Assembly: GCA_007449985.2 (NCBI GenBank) | Contig: VIIQ02000679.1 | Location: 387,001-451,000, forward strand | Source of the DNA: Desmodesmus armatus | Taxonomy: Eukaryota; Chlorophyta; Chlorophyceae; Sphaeropleales; Scenedesmaceae | Reading direction: 5' to 3' | DNA length: 64,000 nucleotides | Notes under the pieces: generated by a model | What the model was told of the DNA's origin: nothing | Seen by the model: only the letters and a program-made list of their open reading frames with translations | Database searches by the model: none | Position numbers and translations under genes: made by a program | In this document: positions 10,601 to 20,534 of the stretch, in pieces | Position numbering within the stretch: the stretch's first letter is position 1 | How the letters are laid out: every line of letters begins with the position of its first letter

Positions 10601-12197
10601 ATTCGGGAGCCACGTCCTGCTAGGTGCCCTGCTATTGGCCGAGTGTGCTGCTGCACTCCAGACCCGTGCACTGGTTGTGTAACTGCTGTTGCGCTTGTCG
10701 GCCAAAGTGTTGTGTGACGAGATGGACTGTGAGAGAAAGCTGTACAGGAGGTGGACTGTATGACTGTTGGAGGCCTGTAGTGCAGCTTGTTGTGCAGCAC
10801 ATAATGTCGGTGTTGTTGCTGCCAGCATGATGCTTCGAGCGGAGTCCATAATCCAGAATGATACAAGATGGATGCCTGGCTGCACATGTGAAGCGCTGTA
10901 CAGTGCTGCTGCTGGTGTGTTGGTGTGTCTGTCTGTTCCAGACAGGCAGTGACTGCCTGTGACGTCTCGACAGGCTGCACCCCTGCCTTGCTGGGTGCGT
11001 GACGGTACCAAGGTTGCAAAGGGGGAGAGGCACAGCCTGTGCTGAGCATGAATGCGGCTGTGGCATACGGTGCCACACCTGCGCACAGTGCCATGCCATG
11101 TCCTTGTTTGAGGTAACACGTATAGCATGACAAGCTTGTTTGTGATGCAGGTGAAGCTACTTACATGATCCAGCTGTCTCAGAGGCACCATGCCATGCTT
11201 TCAGGCTCTTTTGCGCCCTCAGAGGTAGTACAGAAACCGCAATTCGCCCCAGCTGGCAGCTTCTTGTAGTCCAAATACTATCAACGACGGCCCCTTGCGA
11301 AAGTATGTATACATGCACTGTAAACCAATGCAAACATCCAAGGTGTGATGTGTTTGCTGTACATTTCTGTTTGACTGTGTGCCACGACAGCATCACCATT
11401 GTGACGCTGAGCTGTACTCCAGCTTGTTACGCAGCACACTGTTTGTCTCAAGCTTTCGATCATGCTGAACATGAATGCTCAAGTCTGATGCCATCTGCTG
11501 CCATGGGCCACAGTGCTGCATAGATGTATGCTACATGGCGGGGTCCTTGATCAGGGCCTTCATGAGTGTCTGCACTACTCTGCTGCTTGGCCCACATGTG
11601 GCATGCGACTAGTCATCCGACTGTTGGTCAGCATGTTGGTGTCCCTGTCTGGTAGGACGGCAGCGTTGTGTAGATGTTGGCAAGCTGAATGAGTAAGCTG
11701 CTGTTGCTAAGCATGCCATGCAGGATGCAGTTCAACCCTGCGGGACAAAGCAAAAGACCAAGGGTGCAACAAAGGGGAGCACAGAGCATCAATGTGGGTC
11801 AATGAATACACTCAGCCTAGGCCCCTGCTGTAGCCCTGATCATACAGCTGACCGAGCAACATTCATGACTTGAAACAGCAGCTGGTCAACCCTCTGCATG
11901 ATCATGTTGGTAACTTCATTGGCGGTGAAGCCACCCCCTTGGCCACCTGCAACTGGCTTCAACTTTGAATTCTTGGGGATCTTTTCAGTCTGATCTCAAC
12001 GCAAGCTTAACTTCTGCCACGCGACTTGCCATTGCACCAACCATTACGTAGGTGTACTGGATGTACTGATGCTACAGCTAAGTTGTAGCGACCACCACTA
12101 CCCCTTTCATCGACGGTGCAGGGTGGTGCCTTTGTTGATTTGCTAACGCGTCACTTTACACATGACGAACAAGCTTAAGACGATACATTGCATTGGG
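10601..12197. repeat. 3' flank of B, duplicate of 3481-5080
   Basis: Near-identical to the 3' flank of A with small indels (offset about 7140 falling to 7110). No gene recognised. Overlapping long minus-strand frames are shared with the first copy and are not called as genes. Confidence 0.7.
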
Positions 12198-12239
12198 TGG
12201 CATGGGCTCCAAAGCAACCAGTGGTGACGTCCAGGTCTG
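12040..12239 (+). pseudogene. Relic promoter and first exon (copy 2)
   Basis: Counterpart of the relic at 4930-5122. The start codon has changed from ATG to TTG (GCATTGGGTGGC at 12192-12203), while the following codons still read GGMGSKATSGDV. Upstream CAACCATTACGTA and TGCTACAGC...AGTTGTAGC blocks are kept. No further exons; the second hammerhead fold-back follows. Confidence 0.6.
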
Positions 12240-12367
12240 GGCCGCGAGGGGGGGGGGGCAGCGGCGCACGCAAGGGGTTGGGTGGGTACGGCTTTCTAAG
12301 CCTGTAGGTTGCCCAAAAGGTATAGTCAGGTCATGGAAGGTGTGCATTCGATAGCCTGTGACACAAG

Positions 12368-12550
12368 TGGTAGAACAGACAGGAAACCAGCGACCCAGAA
12401 AGCAGGCGTGTAGTGTACGTGTGTTGTGTAGAAACTTACAGACGACTGGTTTCGCCTTTCACAAGGCTCATCAGGCTCAAAAGTTTCTACACAACACACA
12501 TACACTGCACGCCTGCTGTCTGGGTCGCTGAATTCCAGTCTGTTCTACCA
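12368..12550. repeat. 183-bp fold-back element (copy 2)
   Basis: Same length and outer ends (TGGTAGAACAG...CTGTTCTACCA) as copy 1. Arms are again 71 nt and about 90% complementary, although individual bases differ from copy 1. A short (CCCA)4 tract follows. Confidence 0.85.
12431..12484 (-). ncRNA. Type I hammerhead ribozyme (copy 2)
   Basis: On the minus strand CUGAUGA lies at 12474-12468, stem II is GCCUU/AAGGC with GUGA loop, and GAAA is at 12453-12450. CCAGUC follows, with predicted cleavage after C at 12444. All catalytic positions match copy 1. The stem III segment is ACCAGU instead of ACUAGU, so it is no longer fully self-complementary. Stem I is embedded in the fold-back arms. Confidence 0.87.
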
Positions 12551-12566
12551 CCCACCCACCCACCCC

Positions 12567-12935
12567 CTCCATAAACCCCCTCAGACTCCTTGCAAGGCCA
12601 ATGTAGTTTTTTTACTGTTTATACTATATATCCTGCAATTTGCAGGTGCAAATGTGGGATGGTGCTGTTAGCTTACTGAGTGCCCCTGGGCCACAGGCTG
12701 TGGAGAGTGAGTTGACGAGCAAATTGGCTCTCGTATATTGCATATTGTCCGACGTTAAGCTGAGGTGATGTTGTTGTAGCAACCATTACGTACAGTACGG
12801 GCTGATAATGCTACAGCCGAGTTTGTAGCTGTGGCGCCTACGAGCACTGCTTTTGCGTTTCGCGCTTTGCGTCACTGCATATTTTATTTGTGAAATCCTG
12901 AAGGCATCACATCTGACGAGCAAAAAGACATTGCA
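12567..12935 (+). promoter_or_regulatory. 5' flank of paralogue C
   Basis: Holds the same GCAACCATTACGTACAG and GATAATGCTACAGCCGAG blocks as the flank of B, directly upstream of the start codon, and lacks about 575 bp present in B's flank. Probable promoter by position and conservation only. Confidence 0.45.
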
Positions 12936-15900
12936 ATGGGGGGCACGAGCTCGAAAGCAAGTGGTGGTGACGTGGGCACTGATCTCACAGCAGATGAGGT
13001 TCAAAGACTCTTACAGCAATTCAATAAGTTCGCAGCAGAGTACCGGCAGCACCATGTCGTGGCTCTGGAGTTGAGCTCACAGCTGGCGCTGCTGAGCGAT
13101 GTGCTGGAACAGCAGGACAGCACAAATGAGGAAGCAGACACGTTCCTGTCATGCTCAGGAGGTCGAAACACTGCCAGTGGCCTCCACAACGACACAGTCT
13201 CCAGCCCAAGCTCGGAGATTGGCCAAAAGGTGAGGTGTCATACCAGCACAGCATGCATGACTTTTCAGGGTTGGTCCTTGCAGAGCAAGCCTCACAAGCC
13301 TTACAGTTGCACAGCGCCAACTGGAATTAGGAAAGGCTGAATGCATGGAGTATGTCAAATGTGCTCTTGTGTGCTGGAACGAACTTGCCCCTTAGCCAAG
13401 GCTGCACCATGCCCACTTTGCTACTGCTGACAGTGAATTCTATGCATGTTGCAGGCTACACACAGTGCAGCTGCTTCTACTGAGGCAGCACACCCAGAGC
13501 TGCAAGAGAAGCAGATCAGCATTGGCAACCTGCAAGAGCAGCTGCAGGGCTTACAGCTGCTCATGCAGCAACTGACACAAGAGTTCTCAAAGTAGGTGCT
13601 TGCTTCGTTCAGTGGTCACTGACTGCCAGCCTTGAACTTCACTTGAAAGTTTCAACACACCCTCTTGCACATCCACAACATCCTGCTTTGCAAAGTTGGA
13701 CAGGTGCCGACAAATGCGCGAATGGTCACCAGCAGCGACGCTCGCGCTGCGCAGCATTCCATCTCAGCATCCATCCATCCATCCATCCATCCCGCTCAGC
13801 CAACCAGGTAGCTAGTAGCCAGAGCTAGTGGCCCACATGTTCATGAACATGGCTGTTACTCAAACCCTTCTCTGCGTCTGGGGGCGTGCGTGCAGGATGT
13901 GCAGCTACAGGGTCAACATTGCAATGAAGCTGGACAGTTTGGAGGAGGAGATCCAGGCCCTTGAGCTTGAGCGCCAGCGCCTGGCCGACGAGCTGGCACA
14001 AGCGAAGCTGGCTGGCACCCAAGAGCAGGCACACGATCAAGAGGTCAGTGTCTGGGTTTAGAAGCACTGACGCATCCATTGCACTGAATGCACTGCACCT
14101 CCATTTTGTCCAACGCAAGCCTTGCTTGACAGTTTGACACTGGTGTGAGTATACTATACAGTCACTTCTAGTAGGTGTCGTCGCCCGGAAGCGCTGACTC
14201 AGTGACCGTGACGGTGTGCATGCAGCCTGCTGAGCCAAATGCATGACGCAGTGCGGCACTGGGCCCAAAGTAGTCACTGCGTTAGTACCGCCACACTTGC
14301 TGCTTCAGGGACGTGCCACGAGTGGAGGGCTTAGGGTTTGGGGTTTGATTTTGGCTGACCATCCGGCAACGGAGCCAGTGACTGTTGTAGGAAGCGGCAC
14401 AAAGCCACTTGAATCGCCGCACTGTGTACAGAGACATCAGGCAGACCGTCATGCACAACACAACAAAGGCCAACCCAAGCGCAAACCTGTCGTCAGACAT
14501 ATGACACACAGTATATATGGGAACGTCTAACGCCCGGGTGGCGTCAGTACTGCATCGATTCCGTCCTACTGTTTTTGATGCAGAGGGTGTACCCTGGACT
14601 GTGACTGGGCTGTCACAGGCGGCTACTAGTAGTTATCCGGGTGAGGCTTTCTAATTGCAGGGCTGCTGCTGCCAAGGTGCTAAACAGTTGCTGCTGCAGG
14701 GGTGCTGCTGCTGGACTTGCTGCTGCTGATGGCCCTTCACGGCCTTCCAAGGCCCTGGAACGTAGCGCTTTCTGGATTGCAACTACATGTCACACGATCG
14801 AGCACCATTATGGCACTGAACTGGTCGCTCACACTCTGGGCTCAACTGCAAGCTTGCAGCAGCAGCAGCAACAACAGCAGCAGCAGCGAGTGAACAAAGC
14901 TGCTGCGCCCTTGCTTTCATATCCTGTGCCTGCGTCGCTGATGGGCATAATCCAGCTAAAGTCCTCATGTCTTCGGCACGCGCATCCACAGCTGACGGAC
15001 TGTTAGTCACCAATTACTCAACCCCGCACTTGTCTCGCAGCCTCTACCCAAGGACCCCATGAAACGGTTTTTCATTCTTAACTTCAAACACGTTTTTCCT
15101 GCCCTGTTGTGTACGGTGCACTTTGCACGTGCAAGGAAATTGTGTCCATGAAATTAGTGACGCAAATCAACCAGACTATTGCGGCAAACAGGCGTGCCCC
15201 AGCCGTCACCGACAAACTCGTACGTACATCGTGGCATTCTACCATTTGACGTTCCTGTAACCAGCAGCTGCAGCAATGTTGGCGTTTGCTACGGCAGCAT
15301 CCATACCCAGCAAACGAAGGACACTATTACTTCTTATAACCACAATATTCCTGAACGACTAGCCAAGGCCTGCTGTGGCACCTCTTGGACCTTACTTCAG
15401 ACCAGTTTTGGCAGTCATGTGTGTGGGTGTGAGACCCGTGCGCTGTATTGGCATCTATTCCTAAAGGAATCGATGCAATATGGGCGTCTACTTTGAAAAG
15501 CTTTTGTCAAAACCCTGGTGCAGGGCCCCTTGGATTGAGGGAGGGAAGGCAGCCTGCTTATGATAAGAGACAGAGCTGAGGAATCAGCAGAGGGCTACTA
15601 CTAGTGTCAGTAGCTACTGTGTGCTAGTAGAGACAGAGCTGAGGAAGCAGAAGTTTGTGCTACAAGCAGGGCTAGGGAAGGTGCCATGCCCAGTCTCCCT
15701 ATCTCACATCAGAGATGCTTAGTCTCCTTCTCTCACACCAGAGTCTTGTTCAACAACCGGGGGGGGAGGCCCTGGGCCCAGAAGAGGACAGGACTCCTGG
15801 CAGGCTGGACTGTCCGGTAGGCACACAGACTGCACCCAGACTGTACCCAGACGTGCGGGCCCAAACTATGGTAATAACATCCAGACTTCTATGTATGTCT

Positions 15901-18900
15901 GAGCCAAATCAACCAGTCTGGGCCGATCCCCTGAGAAATATGTCACCCCCCCTCCCAGGACCCAGGGCCCCCTGGTCTGACCTGTCCTTGTCGTCTGTGC
16001 TGTCTGGACTGTCTGAGCTGATCCCCCTTAGATCCGGTGTCAACCCCCCAGCCCCCAAGGGCCCCCTTGTCTGGGCCGTCCCTGTCGTCTGGGCTGTCTG
16101 GATCGTCTGAGCCTCAGATGGATATATGTGAAAATCCCCCAAGAGCAGATCTGCTCGCTGGCTAGTGCCGGGGAAGAGAATTAACCCCCTGCAATATTGG
16201 TATTGGTATTGGAATCCGTCCAGCTTGCCTACTTCAGGACTTTCTTACAGCCCCTCCCATTCGCAGCAAGCGGAGCCAAGCCAGAAAATCTACTCCTTCC
16301 ACCACAACACTCACTCCTACCCAAACCCTAATACCCCCGCTCGCTGGTTTCTTTGATGGCTAGGCTGGGCAACTGGGGGGTACTGTGAAGCTCTTAGGGC
16401 TTCACAGTCTCCAGCCACCTGGCCTAGCCATCAAAGGATGCAGGGCTGGGGTATTAGGGTTTTGGGTATGTGTTAGGGTTTTGGTGTCAGGATTAGGGTT
16501 TCTGGGTCGGCGAAGCCCCTACGGACAGTTGAAGGTTTCTCGGTTCTGGGGGAAGGGGGGCAGGGTTTCGTAAGGGGAATGTCTCCGACAACCCCTACAG
16601 CCCAGAGAGCAGAGACAGCCCAGACATGGGCACTAGGGATGGGCTAGGGCGTTAGAAAATTTTAAACGGTTAGGATTTTCAAGGTAAATTATCAGACAGG
16701 CCAGACAACCCAGACAGCAGAAACAGTCCAGACAAGGGCCCTGGGGGGTGGGCAGGGGGGGGGGGGGGGTGGACAATTTTCAAGGTAACCTCTCAGACAT
16801 GCCAGAAGAACCTACTCAGAGCAACAGTCAAGTCCTGGATAACAAGGAATAGTAGAGGGGTAATTGTCAAACTCTCCCTGGGAGACTGGAAGTCAAACTG
16901 AAAAACCCACGCCTCCGTCGTTGCCTGCAATGGTAGGGGCACAGAGGGGGGACCAGCACGTGCACGGCACAGCAGTACGCCACACTAGCATGCGAGCTTC
17001 GCGCCAAGGAGGGGGTAGCACTGCTTGCAACATGTGCCAACCAAAGGACAACATGTGTCTGCCATACAGCGGCTAGATTTGTGGACATGTACTGCATGGA
17101 GGGGAGGGGCACAGCTGTAGGCAACAACAGCCTGCTCCTGCCCCTGTTGTGAACTGGTGATGGACCCCAGCCTTGGGCAAGTTGCATGCATCGCTCACAA
17201 AGTATGGGGGAGGCTTCACGGTATAGAGAGCCGTTTTCAACCCGGACATGCCATGATTGCTCTCAAAGTATGGGGGAGGCTTCACGGTATAGAGAGCCGT
17301 TTTCAACCCGGACGGATGCTGACATCATGGCATGTCTCACGTGTGTCATGCATCAAGTCTCCAACCATGATGCACTTCATGGCATAGACTACGCAAGTAA
17401 TGTAGGCCTACTAGGCAGTACTGGTCTTTGTTTTGTGGCTCGCCGAGGTGTGGCCGCCACAATGTCATGGTGCGCCGCACAGCCTCAGGCACTGCATACT
17501 ATAACCAAGAATAAGGTGCCACCTAGCTGATGCTTGTTCACCAGGTGGTGTCTTACACAATAATGTTGTCTTACTTTGTGCTGTGATGCTCTTTGACTGC
17601 AGGCCACTAATCCCCTTGACCCTGGGAGTGACACGAAGACAGGCAGCAGCGGCAGCAGCAGCAGCAGCAGCAGTGGCAGCGGCGCTAGCAGGCTGCAGGC
17701 AGAAGCCTTTGCGGCTGCATGGTTGGCGCTGCTTCGCTCCCTGCCCATGGCTCAGCTGTTGGACCACATGGCCCCCTCACAGCATGCTGCTGTCAAGGCA
17801 CCTGCAGCAAGGGAGCTGGCATGCAGGCTGAGGATTCTCTGGGGGGAATATGCGATGCGTGAGCTGGCTGCCTTTCAGGCCCATCCTCAGGGGGTGCATA
17901 GGCTGGTTCAGCTGGTGACTGATCCTGATGATGATGACACACAGCTGGCAGCACTGGAGGTGCTGGGGGCTGTGTGGTACTGGTGTACCACTGAGCTTGC
18001 ACTGCAGCTGGTGGAGAAGCCTGGGCTGGTTGACACCCTGGTGCAGCTGCTGCATGAAGGTGATGCTGCCAAGCAGGCTGAAGCTGCGGGGGCAGTTTAC
18101 AAGCTCTTTGCCCGCCACAAGTCTGTTTCAAACAAGCCCTGGCCAGAGCTGCTGGCCCCAGCCCAGTCAGACCCCAACAGCTGGCCAGTCGTCTCAGGCC
18201 TGGTGACTGTGCTGCAGGCACCTGCAGTGTCAGCTGAGGGCAAGTGCAGTGCAGCATGGGCAATGTACTACCTGGTGCGTGCATTTATGGGTGACACACC
18301 TCCCCCTGCTGCTGCCCAGCTGCACCCAGCAGTCCAAGCTGCTATTGAGCCCCTGGTGGCACTGCTGCAGCATGAGGACAGTGGCGTACAGCATGAGGAT
18401 GAGGGCGTACAGTACGCGGCTGCATGCGACCTACGCAAACTGGCCAGGGACTGCCTAGTAAACCAGTCCCTGATTGGAGCTGTGGATGGAGCAATCAGCG
18501 AGCTGTGGCAGAGGCACAAGTCAAGCATTGAGGAGAACGAGAACCTGACTGCTGTGCTCGACAGCCACGGCCTCAACCAGTCCCGCCTGATGCACCTAGA
18601 CGGATTCATGGAAGACCTGATGGGGATGCTGACTCAGTCAGCTGATGATCAACTGTGGCAGTTCACCTTCGTTGCCAAAGCGCTGGGTGAGGACAACCCT
18701 GAGTTTGTGATGAGGCTGTGCAACACCCCAGCCGCTGTGCCGGCACTGACAGCCGCCCTGGACGCAAAGGGCGATTTTAATGGAATTTTCCAGGTGCTCC
18801 TGGCGCTGCTGCTGTCCATGTCTAGGGCACACTGTGCCTGGCTGCCCAGCACCATCCACACCATCAGCATGCAGCCAGGGGTGGTGGAGAAGCTGCAGCA

Positions 18901-18997
18901 GCTGAGTGACAAGGAGAAGGGTGGCAAGCCACGCTACCCGGATGCCACCAGCCTGCTGCAGCTGGTGCAGGTGCTGACTGCAAAACAGCTCAGCTGA
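12936..18997 (+). CDS. Paralogue C: full-length N-myristoylated coiled-coil/ARM protein
   Basis: Exons 12936-13229, 13455-13591, 13896-14043 and 17603-18997 join in phase to 657 residues. Order of parts: MGGTSSKASGG N-myristoylation signal; coiled coil in exons 2 and 3; a Ser/Gly-rich linker at the start of exon 4 (run of eight Ser); then ARM/HEAT-like repeats to the end, with DPDDDDTQLAALEVL and HEGDAAKQAEAAGAVY motifs. A short internal duplication (HEDSGVQHEDEGVQ) lies near the middle of exon 4. Exons 1-3 are nearly identical to B, so this is recent tandem duplication. C alone keeps the C-terminal 190 or so residues (from about ACDLRKLARD to LTAKQLS). Intron 3 is 3.6 kb and carries insertions. 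Likely the functional reference copy; biochemical role unknown. Confidence 0.8.
14522..15477. mobile_element. 956-bp insertion in intron 3 of C, possible DNA transposon remnant
   Basis: Absent at the matching place in B (near 8135-8150). Flanked by ATATGGG on both sides (14515-14521 and 15478-15484), which could be a 7-bp target duplication. TGCATCGATTCC at 14551-14562 is the exact inverse of GGAATCGATGCA at 15466-15477, which ends at the right border. On the left, 29 bp lie between the border and the inverted repeat, so the element ends are uncertain. The frames inside have no recognisable transposase. Confidence 0.4.
17199..17313. repeat. 66-bp direct repeat in intron 3 of C
   Basis: AAAGTATGGGGGAGGCTTCA at 17199 recurs at 17265 and the match continues through GAGAGCCGTTTTCAACCCGG in both. 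Two units only. Confidence 0.85.
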
Positions 18998-20534
18998 GTG
19001 AGTCCAGGGAGAAGGATGAACCGCCGCTTCTCCCTGATGCCACCAGCCTGCTGCAGCTGGCGCAGCTGTTGACTCCGAGTTAGCTTAGCGGCTGAGCTGG
19101 CTGAGCTGACCGAGCTAGACCTGGCAGGGTGCCTGCCTGGCCAGTGGGTGGTGGAAGGTAAAGTTTCTATGTGTGTTGGGGAGGGGGGGGGTTCACCACC
19201 CCCCCCCCCGCTTTGAAAGCAGGCGCTTTGCATTGGATGCCCACGGCGACAGTGCTTGCTACCGTAAGCGGCTTGGCACTGCCAGTGTGTGTGCCTGAGG
19301 GGTGGGGGTGGAAGGGCTGCAGCCTGATTGTTCATCATGTGATGGGCTGCTTGACTGCTTGTTGGGGTTTCGAGCCAAGCTCCTGGCTTGATTCGGGGTG
19401 TCACACTTGTGGTGTTGCCGCCTGCAAGTCACCTGCAGGCGGCCAGTGGCTGCATGTCATATGGCTACCCAACACTATGTGTTGGGTGGCCACACCAGCC
19501 TGGTCGGATTCCAACCTGGGGACCCCAGCATAAAATGCAGTGCTAGTCTGTTCAGTCGGATGTTGTTCCAGTCTTCAGCATGAGAGTTTGTGCGCCGTTC
19601 AAGGCTCGGCTGCTCCATGAGCCGCGACTGCTGCGCATTTGGAGTTAGGCCAGCCGGGTGTGCTGCTGCGTACCAGGCCCCAGGTTGTATAGTTGCTAAG
19701 GCTGGTCTCAGTCAAAAATACCGCATGAAGAGATGGACAAATGCCGCATGACGAGACGGACTGAGAGATTGCCGCAAGCAAGGTCTGCTGTATGAGACAG
19801 TGTCTGAGGTCTGTAGTGCAGCTTGTTGTGCGGCACTGACTGTTGGCATTGGTGCTACATGCTCCGTAATTGTGACAGAGAGGTATGACTTGCCATAGGG
19901 CTGAGAGGCTGCACTATTTGCCGGGCTACACAGTGCTGCTGGTATGTCGGTGTGCGTGGGTATGGTTGACTGCCTGCGACAGGCTGCAACCCAGCCCTGT
20001 TGGGCGCGTGACGGGACCAGGGTTGGACAGAGAGTGGGGCACAGCCTGTGCTGAGCATGAATGTGGCTGTCCAAGACAATGCCACACCTGCGCACAGTGC
20101 CAGGTTCCTTGAAGGAACCCTAAGTTTGGGGTAACACCTATAGCATGATCATCTCGCTGCTGATGGAGTCCAAACCTTACTTCTGCCTGATCCAGCTCTA
20201 CCTGAGGCGTGCCTGGCTGTCAGGCCTTTTTGGCACCCTCCACAAGATACACAGCAGCCAGCCCAAGCTGGCAGCTTCACGTCCGCATAAATCACGTCAA
20301 TTCAGGATTCGAAGTTTGGATTTGCGCGGCCAGTCTTCAGCGCACGTGATAAAACATGTCATGTCGCATCCTCGTCGTCGCCCTATGACGCGCATGAGTC
20401 ATACCGTTGCTATTGCCACCAGACAAGCTGGAAGCCCATCGTTTTCCGTCTAAAACTGTTTTATTTGAGGTTTCCAATCCTTCCTTTGCCAAATCAGAAA
20501 CACACCTCTGTTCAAAACGGTGACCAGCAACACC
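18998..20534. other. Intergenic: 3' flank of C
   Basis: Starts with a partial copy of the C terminus: 19036-19083 reads DATSLLQLAQLLTPS and stops, copying DATSLLQLVQVLTAKQLS of the gene. Poly-G and poly-C tracts lie near 19180-19211. Bases 19,600-20,130 are a diverged copy of the 3' flanks of A and B. No gene recognised. Confidence 0.6.

Larger units (their letters stand above)
14044..17602. repeat. Intron 3 of paralogue C: insertion and minisatellites
   Basis: Contains blocks shared with intron 3 of B (14,190-14,520; 15,485-15,720; 16,240-16,860) separated by a 956-bp insertion and other unique sequence. Minisatellite GACAGCAGAGACAGCCCAGA units occur near 16,600-16,735; their reverse complement (CTGTCTGGACTGTCTGAG and relatives) lies at about 15,960-16,110. 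A 66-bp direct repeat lies at 17,199-17,313. No exon recognised. Confidence 0.65.

Noticed and set aside
14641..15006. Gln-rich frame inside intron 3 of C as an exon
   Set aside because: Lies within the 956-bp insertion absent from B; no phase-compatible splice to the family frame.
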